In this document: one piece after another, positions 53,717 to 63,505 of the stretch
How the letters are laid out: each line of letters starts with the position of its first letter
How positions within the stretch are numbered: position 1 is the stretch's first letter
Origin: Sinomonas sp. ASV322
GTDB lineage: Bacteria > Actinomycetota > Actinomycetes > Actinomycetales > Micrococcaceae
Assembly: GCF_030908245.1 (NCBI RefSeq)
Contig: NZ_JAVFJJ010000003.1
Span: 248,001-312,000 of the forward strand
Reading direction: 5' to 3'
DNA: 64,000 bases
Position numbers and translations under genes: made by a program
Notes under the pieces: generated by a model
Told to the model about the DNA's origin: nothing
Database searches by the model: none
What the model saw: only the letters and a program-made list of their open reading frames with translations

Positions 53717-53747
53717 TTCAGACCAGCACCCAGTTCAGACCAGCACC
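53717..53747 (+). repeat. 14-bp direct repeat before the last GT4 gene
   Basis: TTCAGACCAGCACC occurs at 53717-53730 and 53734-53747 (17-bp period), in the only real gap of the glycan operon. It may be a small control site or a duplication. Confidence 0.6.
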
Positions 53748-53761
53748 TTGGGGGAAACACC

Positions 53762-54874
53762 ATGGGGGACAAGGAACCCGTCGTCGCCATCGCGCACGAC
53801 TATCTGACGCAGCGGGGCGGGGCTGAGCGGGTAGTCCTCGCGATGCACCGCGCCTTCCCCGACGCGACGATCTACACGACGCTCTACGACCCCGACGGGA
53901 CCTATCCCGAGTTCCGCTCGGCCAGGATCGTGACGTCGCCACTCAATCGCGTCGCGCTGTTCCGCCGCGACCATCGGGCCGCCCTGCCGTTTCTCGCGGC
54001 GGCGTCGAGCGCGCTCAAGGTGCGGGCCGACGTCGTCATCGCGTCGACGAGTGGCTGGGCACACGGATTCCGCTCCGACGGGCGCATGCTGGTGTACTGC
54101 CATTCGCCGGCCCGATGGCTCTACCTCACGCGCCAGTATCTCGGGGAGGCCGGGCGGCGCAGCCCGCGGGGCCTCGCGCTCGCGGCGCTGCGCCCGCTGC
54201 TCGTTAGGTGGGACCGGCGCGCGGCCGCGGGGGCAGACCGGTACGTCGCGAACTCGACCGTCGTGCGGGACCGCATCACCGAGGTCTACGGCGTGGAGGC
54301 GGACATCGTCCACCCGCCCCACAGCGTCGATACGGGAGCGAGGCTAGAGCCCGTGCCCGGCCTCGAAGGCTTCGTGGGCGACGGTGGGCACTTCCTCGTC
54401 GTCTCTCGCCTGCTCCCGTACAAGAACGTCGACCAGGCCATCGAGGCGTTCCGCGGCCTCGACGAGCGCCTCCTCGTGATCGGCGCGGGGCCTCTCGCTG
54501 AGGCGCTCGAGGCGGCGCGGCCGCGCAACGTCCGCCTGGCCTCGCGCCTGAGCGATGCCCAGATGCGGTGGGCCTATTCGTCGGCGAAGGCGCTCGTGGC
54601 GCCGTCTCACGAGGACTTCGGGATCACCCCACTCGAGGGCGGCGCGTGGGGGCGGCCGACCATTGCCCTCCGCGCTGGCGGCTACCTCGACACGATCGTC
54701 GAGGGCGTCACCGGAACGTTCATCGAACGGCCGACGGCGGCGGCAATCCGCGAGGCCGTCCGCGCGTTCGACCCCGCGGCCTGGGACGGCGCGCGCATCC
54801 GCTCCCACGTCGAGGGGTTCTCCGAGAGGCGCTTCCGCGAGCGGCTCCGGGCCGAGGTCCTGCGCCTCGCCTAG
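53762..54874 (+). CDS. GT4 family glycosyltransferase (WbaZ-like)
   Basis: 370 aa. IAHDYLTQRGGAERVVLAMH, DATIYTTLYDP and HSPARWLYLTRQYLGEAG at the N-terminus, then YVANSTVVRDRI, PPHSVDTG, FLVVSRLLPYKNVDQAIEAF, VIGAGPL and HEDFGITPLEGGAWGRPTIA. These match WbaZ/mannosyltransferase-type GT4 enzymes. GGGGG lies before ATG 53762. Last gene of the rightward glycan operon, convergent with the nucleotidyltransferase-like gene. Confidence 0.9.
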   Translation: MGDKEPVVAIAHDYLTQRGGAERVVLAMHRAFPDATIYTTLYDPDGTYPEFRSARIVTSPLNRVALFRRDHRAALPFLAAASSALKVRADVVIASTSGWAHGFRSDGRMLVYCHSPARWLYLTRQYLGEAGRRSPRGLALAALRPLLVRWDRRAAAGADRYVANSTVVRDRITEVYGVEADIVHPPHSVDTGARLEPVPGLEGFVGDGGHFLVVSRLLPYKNVDQAIEAFRGLDERLLVIGAGPLAEALEAARPRNVRLASRLSDAQMRWAYSSAKALVAPSHEDFGITPLEGGAWGRPTIALRAGGYLDTIVEGVTGTFIERPTAAAIREAVRAFDPAAWDGARIRSHVEGFSERRFRERLRAEVLRLA

Positions 54875-54894
54875 CTCGGTACGCGAGCGCGGTA

Positions 54895-55830
54895 TCACGC
54901 GCGGCTGCGGCGCGCTCGGCGGCGCCTGGGCACCGCTCGCACAACCTCGATGATCCGCGACCGCAGTTCGGCCCCGTAGTCGGACGCCGTGGGCTCCCGG
55001 AGCAGCTTCATCCGCAGGTGGTCCCGATTGACGACGACGGCGGAGCGCACGAGCGCGAACCGCTCGCGCGCCGTCCGGCATGCCCGCCATCGCGCGCCGA
55101 ACAGCTCGACCCGCGTCCCGCCGCGGGACACCACATCCCACACCCCGCGTTCGGGATGGCCCTCCCACTCGTCCAGCCGCCCGGTGGCCGCGGCCAGACC
55201 GAGCTGCGCGTCGACGTCGCCCGCAAGCGCTTCGAGCCGGGCCCACCCCTCCGAGCCCACGGCGTCCCGCACGAAGCGGACGTCGTCCGGACCCCTGAAC
55301 GGGTCGCGCGCGCCGTGCAGGACGATCATGAGGGCTTGGTGGTCGAACGAGGGCACGCGGCACTGCCGGTTCGCGATCGCCTTGTGGGAGCGTGCGGACC
55401 ATAGCAGGTCGAAGTAGAGGTCGGGGGAGAGGCCAACACCCGGAAAGGCCCGGTGGATGTCGACGTGGCCCCATTGGCCGTTCCAGAGGGTCATGGCGTG
55501 GTGGAAGAGCGAGCCGCTCTCGAAGGTTGCTGCAATCTCCCACCCGCGGGCGAGGAGCGCCTCGATGAGGCGGGTGGTGTGCGACGGGCGGACGAGGAGG
55601 TCGACGTCGGAGCTTGCCCGCCCGGGCGCGTACAGCCGACCGTCGGCCGCGTAGCCCTTGATGTGGAGGAGATCAATGCCTGCCTCGGCCGAGATCCATT
55701 CGATCAACGCGTGGGCGAGCTGGATCCGCTCGGCCAGCGGGAGATCGGCCAAGGGGAGATCGGCCGGGTGCAGCCCCGAACGCGGCGCCTCGGCGCCGTC
55801 GTCTGCGGTTCCCCGGTGTTCCCCCAACAC
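54895..55830 (-). CDS. nucleotidyltransferase-fold protein (NTP_transf_5 type)
   Basis: 311 aa. The core LLHIKGYAADGRLY and GRASSDVDLLVRPSHTTRLI has the D-x-D metal site of the minimal nucleotidyltransferase fold; WGHVDIHRAFPGVGLSP and LMIVLHGARDPFRGPDDVRF follow. Members occur beside exopolysaccharide and peptide-modification genes, but no activity is established that I can name. The C-terminal tail is Arg-rich (PRRRRARRSRA). It faces the end of the glycan operon. Confidence 0.78.
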   Translation of the reverse strand: MLGEHRGTADDGAEAPRSGLHPADLPLADLPLAERIQLAHALIEWISAEAGIDLLHIKGYAADGRLYAPGRASSDVDLLVRPSHTTRLIEALLARGWEIAATFESGSLFHHAMTLWNGQWGHVDIHRAFPGVGLSPDLYFDLLWSARSHKAIANRQCRVPSFDHQALMIVLHGARDPFRGPDDVRFVRDAVGSEGWARLEALAGDVDAQLGLAAATGRLDEWEGHPERGVWDVVSRGGTRVELFGARWRACRTARERFALVRSAVVVNRDHLRMKLLREPTASDYGAELRSRIIEVVRAVPRRRRARRSRA

Positions 55831-55875
55831 AGAACCATCATTCTGGCTCGAGGGCGTGTTGGCAAAACGGCTGTT

Positions 55876-56217
55876 CTAGGGCTTGCCGTTCACGGCCTCG
55901 ATGGAGATGCCCACCCAGTTGGTGAAGTCCATGACGGTCTGCGTTGAGGGGGCGTCGGTCGTGACGCCGCGGAAGAATCGCCACAGGTTGCGGTGGACTC
56001 CCGATCCAAGGAGATGGCCGCGCCCGTGCGTGCCGTCGAGGCCGCGAGCGTCGCGGTCCCAGTCGATCATCGTGTACTCGACCGCGCTGCCGTCCTCGAC
56101 CGGGCGGCTCAGGATGACCATCCTCTGGTCCGGTGAGATGGCGCGCACGTTGAATGGCCTGGGACCGGTGTCACCGAACGTGACCTTGTCCCCGAGTGCG
56201 AGGTTACGGAAGGTCAT
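55876..56217 (-). CDS. small protein of unknown function
   Basis: 113 aa from ATG 56217, with AAGGGG upstream. No membrane helix or signal peptide. Motifs seen are LALGDKVTFGDTGPRPFNVR, EDGSAVEYTMIDWDRDARGL, GSGVHRNLWRFFRG and FTNWVGISIEAVNGKP. I do not recognise the family. It reads as a single soluble domain with an N-terminal beta-rich part. It lies 46 bp upstream of the nucleotidyltransferase-like gene in the same direction and is probably co-transcribed. Confidence 0.62.
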   Translation of the reverse strand: MTFRNLALGDKVTFGDTGPRPFNVRAISPDQRMVILSRPVEDGSAVEYTMIDWDRDARGLDGTHGRGHLLGSGVHRNLWRFFRGVTTDAPSTQTVMDFTNWVGISIEAVNGKP

Positions 56218-56262
56218 GGTGCCCCTTGCTACTACGGCCCCCGCCGAAAATCCGGAACCAGT

Positions 56263-56302
56263 GTAAGCGGTTACGCAAACATGTGTCATTCGCGTTACGC
56301 AA
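56263..56302. promoter_or_regulatory. LacI-type operator and repeat upstream of glgX
   Basis: GTAAGCGGTTAC at 56263-56274 is a near-palindrome of the LacI-family type. TTACGCAA occurs at 56271-56278 and again at 56295-56302, 24 bp apart. Both lie in the 183-bp divergent gap ahead of glgX and may bring carbon-source control. Confidence 0.5.
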
Positions 56303-56365
56303 GCTTCACCTTGTGACGCCCCCTGTGCCAACTGTGACGAGCCACGTGGCCGGTGGACTGTCCCG

Positions 56366-56400
56366 GTCACACTGTCGGCCCCTTGGGATAGGGTCGCCTC
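56366..56400 (+). promoter_or_regulatory. leaderless promoter of glgX
   Basis: -35 GTCACA (56366-56371), 17-bp spacer, -10 TAGGGT (56389-56394), then 6 nt to ATG 56401. Confidence 0.6.
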
Positions 56401-58503
56401 ATGGAGCCAAAGCCGTATGGTGCGCACCTTGCCGAGGCGGGAACCTCCTTCTCGCTCGCGACCGCCCCGGAGGCGGAACGCGTCGAAGTCTGCCTCGTCG
56501 ACGAGGCGGGCGGACAGACGTGCGTCGACCTCGCTCGGGCGGGCGAGGCCGACGGCGCGGTCCGCTGGGAGGCCGACGTCCCGGGGGCCGGCGAAGGGCA
56601 GCTCTACGGCTACCGGGTCCACGGGCCATGGGACCCTTCACACGGCCTCCGGTTCAATCCCGCCAAGCTGCTCCTCGACCCCTATTCCCTGGCTGTCGCC
56701 GGCATCTACCGTGGCGAGCAAGAGGTTCACGCGCACGTCTTCGGCCAGCCCGAGACGATGGACGTCCACGACTCGCTCGGCCGGGCCATGCTCTCGATCG
56801 TGTGCGACCACGGACAGTACGACTGGGAGGGGGACGCGCCGCCTCGCCGCCCCTACAACGAGACGATCGTCTACGAGACCCACGTCAAGGGCCTCACCGC
56901 GCTCCACCCCGACGTGCCGCAGGAGCTCCGGGGAACGTACCGCGGCGCCGCGCATCCCGCCGTCGTCGGCCATCTCGCGAGGCTCGGCGTGACCGCCGTC
57001 GAACTCATGCCCGTGCACCAATTCATCGAGGATCCTGTCCTCGTCGACAGGGGGCTCTCCAACTACTGGGGCTACAACACGATCGGCTTCTTCGCCCCGC
57101 ACAACGGCTACTCCTCGAGCGGAGATCGCGGCCAGCAGATCACGGAGTTCAAGGACCTCGTCAAGGCGTACCACCAGGCGGGGATCGAGGTGATCCTCGA
57201 CGTCGTCTACAACCACACCGCGGAAGGCAACCACCTCGGCCCGACGCTCTCGTTCCGGGGGATCGACAACGCGGCGTACTACCACCTCGTGGCCGGGGAC
57301 GAGTTCTACTACATGGACTACACAGGCACGGGGAACACCCTCAACGTCGGGCATCCGCTCGCGCTCCGGCTCGTCATCGACTCGCTCCGCTATTGGGTCA
57401 CCGAGATGCATGTGGACGGCTTCCGCTTCGACCTCGCCGCTGCCCTCGCCCGCGAGGACGGCAATGTGGACATGGTCTCGCCCTTCTTCGAGCTCATCGC
57501 CGCGGATCCCGTGCTCTCTCGGGTGAAGCTCATCGCCGAGCCGTGGGACGTAGGCCCCGGCGGGTACCAGATCGGCAACTTCCCCCGGCAGTGGGTCGAG
57601 TGGAACGGCAAGTTCCGCGACTGCATGCGCGATTTCTGGCGGGGCGATCCCGGCACCCTGCGCGAGCTCGCGACGCGGCTCGCCGGATCGGCGGACCTCT
57701 ACGAGGACGAGGGCCGGCGACCCTCCGCCTCGGTCAACTTTGTGACGGTGCACGACGGGTTCACCCTTCGCGACCTCGTCTCCTACAACGCGAAGCACAA
57801 CGAGGCCAACGGCGAGGGCAATCGTGACGGAACGGACGACAACCGCTCATGGAACTGCGGCGTCGAAGGGCCCACCGACGACCCTCACATCCTCGAGCTC
57901 CGCGCGCGCCAGGAGAGGAACTTCCTCCTCACCCTCATGCTCTCGCAGGGTGTGCCGATGCTTTCTCACGGCGACGAGCTCGGCCGGACCCAGAGCGGCA
58001 ACAACAACGCCTATTGCCAGGACAACGGCACCACGTGGATCGATTGGGAGTACGGCGACCACGACCTTCTCCGCTTTCTCGGGCGCCTCGTGGAGCTCAG
58101 GAAGCAGCATCCGGTATTCCGGCGGCGCAGCTTCTTCGACGGAACGCCTGTCGCGCCCGCGGAAGGGGATCCGCTGCCGGACGTCGTGTGGCTCGACGCC
58201 GACGGCGCGACGATGGGGACGAACGACTGGGACGAGGACTGGGCGAAATCGCTCGCGTTCTTCCTCAACGGCGACGCCGTACCAGGTGTTGGCGGGGCGC
58301 CGCGCGACTCGGACATGCTCGTGATCCTGAACGCCGCGGACAACGACGTCGATTACCTCGTCCCCGCCGGGCCCTTTCCCGCCAAGTGGGAGACGATCCT
58401 CACGACGTGCACGGCCGCCCTCGTCGGGGAGCGGACGGGGGCGGGCGAGCGCTTCGTGGTTCCGGCGCGCAGCGCCGTCGTCCTCGAGGCCGTTCCGGAC
58501 TGA
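56401..58503 (+). CDS. glgX: glycogen debranching enzyme GlgX (first copy)
   Basis: GH13 isoamylase-type enzyme that removes branches from glycogen. 700 aa. N-terminal CBM48 ([20 protein letters not shown]), then the barrel: [47 protein letters not shown], nucleophile in [14 protein letters not shown] (Asp344), acid in [14 protein letters not shown] (Glu380) and third carboxylate in [14 protein letters not shown] (Asp452). It starts the glgX-treX-treY-treZ cluster. Its catalytic residues keep almost the same spacing as in the next gene. Confidence 0.95.
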   Translation: MEPKPYGAHLAEAGTSFSLATAPEAERVEVCLVDEAGGQTCVDLARAGEADGAVRWEADVPGAGEGQLYGYRVHGPWDPSHGLRFNPAKLLLDPYSLAVAGIYRGEQEVHAHVFGQPETMDVHDSLGRAMLSIVCDHGQYDWEGDAPPRRPYNETIVYETHVKGLTALHPDVPQELRGTYRGAAHPAVVGHLARLGVTAVELMPVHQFIEDPVLVDRGLSNYWGYNTIGFFAPHNGYSSSGDRGQQITEFKDLVKAYHQAGIEVILDVVYNHTAEGNHLGPTLSFRGIDNAAYYHLVAGDEFYYMDYTGTGNTLNVGHPLALRLVIDSLRYWVTEMHVDGFRFDLAAALAREDGNVDMVSPFFELIAADPVLSRVKLIAEPWDVGPGGYQIGNFPRQWVEWNGKFRDCMRDFWRGDPGTLRELATRLAGSADLYEDEGRRPSASVNFVTVHDGFTLRDLVSYNAKHNEANGEGNRDGTDDNRSWNCGVEGPTDDPHILELRARQERNFLLTLMLSQGVPMLSHGDELGRTQSGNNNAYCQDNGTTWIDWEYGDHDLLRFLGRLVELRKQHPVFRRRSFFDGTPVAPAEGDPLPDVVWLDADGATMGTNDWDEDWAKSLAFFLNGDAVPGVGGAPRDSDMLVILNAADNDVDYLVPAGPFPAKWETILTTCTAALVGERTGAGERFVVPARSAVVLEAVPD

Positions 58504-58544
58504 CACGGGCGCATGCGGGTAACAGGAGCGTCATCACCCCTCGC

Positions 58545-58550
58545 TAAGAT
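58545..58550 (+). promoter_or_regulatory. candidate -10 of treX
   Basis: TAAGAT at 58545-58550 lies about 50 bp before ATG 58600, which has AAGGAG. No clear -35 sequence. It suggests treX-treY-treZ can be transcribed apart from the first glgX. Confidence 0.35.
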
Positions 58551-58599
58551 GCGAGGCACGGGGCCTCGGGACGGCCCACCGTCATCCGCAAGGAGCCCT

Positions 58600-61011
58600 A
58601 TGGAGATCTGGCCCGGAACGTCCTACCCGCTGGGCGCAACGTTCGACGGCACAGGGACCAACTTCGCCATCTTCAGCGAGGCCGCCGCGAACGTCGAGCT
58701 GTGCCTCTTCGACGCGGAACGCCGAGAGACCCGAGCGCCCATGACCGAAGTCGATGGGTTCGTGTGGCACTGCTATCTGCCGGACATCCAGCCCGGCCAG
58801 CTCTACGGATACCGCGTGCATGGCTCGTACGATCCCGAACAGGGGCAGCGCTGCAATCCGTCCAAGCTCCTCCTCGACCCCTATGCGAAGGCGGTCCACG
58901 GTCAGCTCGACTGGGCGCAGCCGCTTTTTTCGTACACGTTCGGCGACCCCATGAGCCGCAACGACGAGGACTCGGCGCCCCACATGATGCTCGGGGTCGT
59001 GACCAACCCGTTCTTCGACTGGGCCGGAGACACCCAGCTCAAGGTCCCGTACCACGAGACCGTCATCTACGAGGCCCACGTCAAGGGGCTCACCCAACTG
59101 CACCCCGAGGTTCCCGAGAACCAGCGGGGAACGTACGCGGGAGTCGCGCACCCCGCCGTCGTCGCCCATCTCAAGAAGCTCGGCGTGACCGCACTCGAAC
59201 TCATGCCCGTGCACCAGTTCGTCGACGACAACACGCTCCAGGAGAAGGGCCTGCACAACTACTGGGGCTACAACACGATTGGCTTCTTCGCCCCGCACGC
59301 GGGCTACAGCTCCGCCGGCGACCTCGGGTCCCAGGTGCAGGAATTCAAGGCGATGGTCCGCACCCTGCACGAGGCGGACATCGAGGTGATCCTCGACGTC
59401 GTCTACAACCACACGGCGGAGGGCAACCACCTCGGTCCGACGCTCTCGCTCAAGGGCATCGACAACGCGCGCTACTATCGGCTCGTCGACGACGCGCCGC
59501 AGTACTACATGGACTACACGGGCACGGGCAATTCGCTCAACGCGCGGCAGCCGCACTCCCTCCAGCTCCTCATGGATTCGCTGCGCTATTGGGTCACGGA
59601 GATGCACGTCGACGGCTTCCGCTTCGACCTCGCGTCAACGCTCGCGCGCGAGTTCTATGACGTGGACAAGCTCTCGAGCTTCTTCGAGCTCATCCAGCAG
59701 GACCCCGTCGTGTCCCAGGTCAAGCTCATCGCCGAGCCGTGGGACGTGGGGCCCGGCGGCTACCAGGTGGGCAACTTCCCGCCGCAGTGGACCGAGTGGA
59801 ACGGCAAATACCGGGACACGGTGCGCGACTTCTGGCGCGGCGAGCCGGCGACGCTCGGCGAGTTCGCGTTCCGGCTCACGGGCTCCGCGGACCTCTACGA
59901 GCGCAGCGGCCGGCGCCCGGCTGCATCCATCAACTTCGTCACGGCGCACGACGGCTTCACCCTGCGAGACCTCGTCTCCTACAACGAGAAGCACAACGAA
60001 GCCAACGGCGAAGGCAACCAGGACGGCGAATCGCACAATCGCTCGTGGAACTGCGGCGCCGAGGGCCCGACGAAGGACGAGAAAGTCCTCGAACTGAGAG
60101 CGCGGCAGCAGCGGAACTTCCTCGCGACGCTCTTCCTCTCCCAAGGCGTCCCCATGCTGAGCCACGGCGACGAGCTCGGCCGGGCGCAGCAGGGCAACAA
60201 CAACGCCTACTGCCAGGACTCCGAGCTCACGTGGATCGACTGGGGCGCGGCGGACAAGCCGCTCGTCGAGTTCACCGCCGCAGTCGCGAGGCTGCGCGCC
60301 GAGCACCCGACTTTCCGGCGGAGCACGTTCTTCATCGGCAAGCCCGTGCGGCACGGCGAGGGGGAGCGGCTATCGGATATCGTGTTCCTCCGGCCGGACG
60401 GCGAGACGATGGTCCCGGAGGACTGGGACACCGCGTTCGGGCGCTCCGTGGGCGTGTTCCTCAATGGGGACGGCATCAACGGCGTCGACCGGCGCGGCCG
60501 GGCCATCACGGACGCGCATTTCCTCCTGTACTTCAATGCGCACGACGGCGAGGTCGCGTTCCGCGTCCCACCGCGCGACTACGCCCCCGGCTGGGACGTG
60601 CTCCTCGACACGTCGGGAGCGCTTCCGAACGGCAAGGAGGTCCGGGCCGGGGCTGAGCTCGGGATCGCCGCGAAGAGCCTCGCCGTGCTCCGCGCCCACG
60701 AACCGGCCGTGGTCGACGTCGACCACTCCGTCGCGGCGTCCCTTGCAGCGCTCGCCCGGAGCGAGGGCCAGCGTCTCGCCTCCGATCCCACGCGGCATGC
60801 GGTGATCGAGCGGCACGCGGGGCCGGGGCCGGCCGGCAGGGAGCCGGAGCCGACGGGCCTCGCGCCCGAGCCCACGGGCGGAGAGCCTCAACCGACGGCC
60901 CCCACGCCGAAGGACGACCGGCCCGAGCCGGCGCCACCGGAGCCCGGCTCTCCCGCGCCGAAGCCGCGGCCCGTCCGCCCGGCACCCACGACCCGCCGGG
61001 GAAGGCGCTGA
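58600..61011 (+). CDS. treX: glycogen debranching enzyme, TreX-type (second copy)
   Basis: GH13 debranching enzyme, 803 aa from ATG 58600, which has AAGGAG upstream. CBM48 region [52 protein letters not shown] (Asp343), [14 protein letters not shown] (Glu379) and [14 protein letters not shown] (Asp451). It differs from copy 1 mainly by a C-terminal tail of about 90 residues rich in Pro/Glu/Gly ([14 protein letters not shown]). It is followed by treY one base after its stop, so it is the natural TreX. Upstream codons from 58513 are rejected. Confidence 0.93.
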   Translation: MEIWPGTSYPLGATFDGTGTNFAIFSEAAANVELCLFDAERRETRAPMTEVDGFVWHCYLPDIQPGQLYGYRVHGSYDPEQGQRCNPSKLLLDPYAKAVHGQLDWAQPLFSYTFGDPMSRNDEDSAPHMMLGVVTNPFFDWAGDTQLKVPYHETVIYEAHVKGLTQLHPEVPENQRGTYAGVAHPAVVAHLKKLGVTALELMPVHQFVDDNTLQEKGLHNYWGYNTIGFFAPHAGYSSAGDLGSQVQEFKAMVRTLHEADIEVILDVVYNHTAEGNHLGPTLSLKGIDNARYYRLVDDAPQYYMDYTGTGNSLNARQPHSLQLLMDSLRYWVTEMHVDGFRFDLASTLAREFYDVDKLSSFFELIQQDPVVSQVKLIAEPWDVGPGGYQVGNFPPQWTEWNGKYRDTVRDFWRGEPATLGEFAFRLTGSADLYERSGRRPAASINFVTAHDGFTLRDLVSYNEKHNEANGEGNQDGESHNRSWNCGAEGPTKDEKVLELRARQQRNFLATLFLSQGVPMLSHGDELGRAQQGNNNAYCQDSELTWIDWGAADKPLVEFTAAVARLRAEHPTFRRSTFFIGKPVRHGEGERLSDIVFLRPDGETMVPEDWDTAFGRSVGVFLNGDGINGVDRRGRAITDAHFLLYFNAHDGEVAFRVPPRDYAPGWDVLLDTSGALPNGKEVRAGAELGIAAKSLAVLRAHEPAVVDVDHSVAASLAALARSEGQRLASDPTRHAVIERHAGPGPAGREPEPTGLAPEPTGGEPQPTAPTPKDDRPEPAPPEPGSPAPKPRPVRPAPTTRRGRR

Positions 61012-61012
61012 C

Positions 61013-63505
61013 ATGCTCGTTCCGTCCTCGACGTACCGCCTTCAGATCCGCCCGGGCTTCACCCTCGATGACGCGGCCGGCCTCGTGCCGTACCTGCACA
61101 GGCTCGGCGCGGGGTGGCTCTACCTTTCGCCGATCCTCACGGCCGTGCGCGGTTCGGAGCACGGCTATGACGTCGCGGACCCGACGCGCGTTGACCCCGA
61201 CCGCGGCGGGCGAGAAGGCCTCGAACGGCTCTCTGCCGCCGCACATGCCCTGGGAATGGGAGTGCTCGTCGACATCGTCCCGAACCACGTGGGGATCGCC
61301 GTCCCCGAGCAGAACGCGTGGTGGTGGTCGCTTCTCGCCGAGGGGCGGGACTCGGCGTGGGCGGAGGCGTTCGACGTCGACTGGGACGCCGGCGACGGGC
61401 GCGTGCTCCTTCCGCTCCTCGCGAGCGACGACGATCTAGACCGGCTGCGCGTCGAGGGGGATCGGCTGCTCCTCGGGGACCTCGCGCTCCCGATCGCCAC
61501 AGGCTCGGCAGCACCGGGGGACTCGCCGCGAGAGGTCGCGGCCCGGCAGCATTACGCGCTCATCCCGTGGCGCGAGGGCGACGAGCGCCTCAACTATCGG
61601 CGCTTCTTCACGGTCAAGAGCCTCGCGGGCCTACGGGTCGAGGATCCGAGCATCTTCGAGGCCGCCCACGCCGAGATCGCGCGGTGGTTCAAGGAGGGCC
61701 TCGTCGATGGCCTGCGCATCGATCACCCGGACGGACTCGCGGACCCGATCGGCTACCTCGAGAGGCTGCGTGGCGTGACGGGCGGCGCCTACACGATCGT
61801 GGAGAAGATCCTCGAGGCGGACGAGCAGCTCCCGGACGCGTTCTCGTGCGAAGGCACAACGGGCTACGACGCCCTCGGACTCGTCGATCGCCTCTTCACC
61901 GATCCGGAGGGCGAGGCCGTGCTCGACACCCTCGACGCATCGCTCGGCCCCGCCGCGGGGGCGGAACGCGCGGAAGGCGGCGAGCCGGCGGCCGGGAGGG
62001 GAACCCGTGCGGCTCGGGACCGGTTCACCGAGCTCGCCCGCGGTACCAGACGGCAGATCGCCGCTCAGGACCTTCGAGCCGAGATCCTGAGGCTCGCGCG
62101 GCTCGTGCCCGCGGCCCACGCGGCGACGGCGTCGCTCGCCTCGCCCGCGGTCCTGGGCGCGGGGGCCGGCCCGACGTCGTCGTCCGGCGTGACCAGCGCG
62201 CCGCTCGGAGGCCGGAGCGAGCTTCCGGCCGCGCTCGCGGAGCCGCAGACGACGGCGGAAGCCCTCGCCGAGATCGCTGCCGCGTTCTCCATCTACCGCA
62301 CGTACCTTCCCGAGGTCCCCGAGGGGATTGCCGTGATCCGCGAGGCCTGCGACGACGCCGCGAAGGAGCGCCCGGACCTCGCGGACACGATCGCCGCGCT
62401 CGAGCCTCTGCTCGCCGACCCCCACACCGAGCTCTCGCGCCGCTTCCAGCAGACCACGGGCATGATCATGGCGAAGGGCGTCGAGGACACGGCATTCTAC
62501 CGGTTCACGCGGCTCGGGACCCTCACCGAGGTCGGCACGGACCCGGCCCGCTTCGCGATCGGCCTCGACGAGTTCCACGCCCGCACGGGGGAGCGCGAGC
62601 GGAAGGCCCCGCACTCGATGACGACCCTCACGACCCACGACACGAAGCGGAGCGAAGACACCCGGGCCAGGATCAGCGTCCTGTCCGAGCTCGCGGACGA
62701 ATGGGCGGAGCTTCTTCCACGGCTCCTCGGGCGCTTCCCGCTCGAGGACGGGCAGTTCGCGAACCTCGTGTGGCAGGCGGTCGTCGGGTCATGGCCGGCC
62801 GACGCCGAACGCCTGGCGGCCTACGCGATCAAGGCCGCGCGCGAGTCCGCCCTGCACACGACGTGGACCGACCCCGAGCCGGGCTTCGAAGCGCGCGTCC
62901 GGGCGATCGCGGAGGCTGCGGCCAGCGACCCGGCTGTCCATGATCTCGTGGGCGGATTCGTCGCCCGCATCGAGCCGTTCGCGGCGTCGAACGGACTGTC
63001 CGCGAAACTCGTCCAGCTCGCCGGCCCCGGGGTGCCCGACGTCTACCAGGGGGCCGAGTTCTGGGACCGCTCCCTCGCGGACCCCGACAACCGCCGTCCA
63101 GTGGACTTCGCCGCACGCGAGGCGGCTCTCGAGGCGCTCGACGCTGGCGCCCCGGTACCGTCCCCGACCTCTCCCGAGGCGAAGCTCCTCGTCGTCTCCC
63201 GGACCCTGCGGCTCCGGCGCGACCGGCCTGAACTCTTCGACGGCTACGTTCCGCTCGACGCCGTCGGCCCTGCGTCACGGCACGCGGTGGGGTTCCGGCG
63301 CGGGGCGCGGGGCGCCGTCGCCCTCGCGACCCGGCTCCCCGCGGGACTCGAACGCGGCGGCGGATGGGGAGACACCGGCGTCGTGCTTCCGTGGCCGACT
63401 CGCGACGAGCTCACGGGAGCCGAGCACGAGGCGGGTCGAGTGCACCTTGCGGACGCGTTCGCGGCCCTTCCCGTCGCGCTCCTCGTCCCGGAGGCGACGC
63501 CATGA
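61013..63505 (+). CDS. treY: malto-oligosyltrehalose synthase
   Basis: Turns the reducing end of maltodextrin into a trehalosyl end. 830 aa GH13 enzyme. Motifs are [108 protein letters not shown] and [20 protein letters not shown]. Ala/Gly-rich inserts lie near residues 310-330 and 380-405. It ends in a 4-bp overlap with treZ. Confidence 0.96.
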   Translation: MLVPSSTYRLQIRPGFTLDDAAGLVPYLHRLGAGWLYLSPILTAVRGSEHGYDVADPTRVDPDRGGREGLERLSAAAHALGMGVLVDIVPNHVGIAVPEQNAWWWSLLAEGRDSAWAEAFDVDWDAGDGRVLLPLLASDDDLDRLRVEGDRLLLGDLALPIATGSAAPGDSPREVAARQHYALIPWREGDERLNYRRFFTVKSLAGLRVEDPSIFEAAHAEIARWFKEGLVDGLRIDHPDGLADPIGYLERLRGVTGGAYTIVEKILEADEQLPDAFSCEGTTGYDALGLVDRLFTDPEGEAVLDTLDASLGPAAGAERAEGGEPAAGRGTRAARDRFTELARGTRRQIAAQDLRAEILRLARLVPAAHAATASLASPAVLGAGAGPTSSSGVTSAPLGGRSELPAALAEPQTTAEALAEIAAAFSIYRTYLPEVPEGIAVIREACDDAAKERPDLADTIAALEPLLADPHTELSRRFQQTTGMIMAKGVEDTAFYRFTRLGTLTEVGTDPARFAIGLDEFHARTGERERKAPHSMTTLTTHDTKRSEDTRARISVLSELADEWAELLPRLLGRFPLEDGQFANLVWQAVVGSWPADAERLAAYAIKAARESALHTTWTDPEPGFEARVRAIAEAAASDPAVHDLVGGFVARIEPFAASNGLSAKLVQLAGPGVPDVYQGAEFWDRSLADPDNRRPVDFAAREAALEALDAGAPVPSPTSPEAKLLVVSRTLRLRRDRPELFDGYVPLDAVGPASRHAVGFRRGARGAVALATRLPAGLERGGGWGDTGVVLPWPTRDELTGAEHEAGRVHLADAFAALPVALLVPEATP

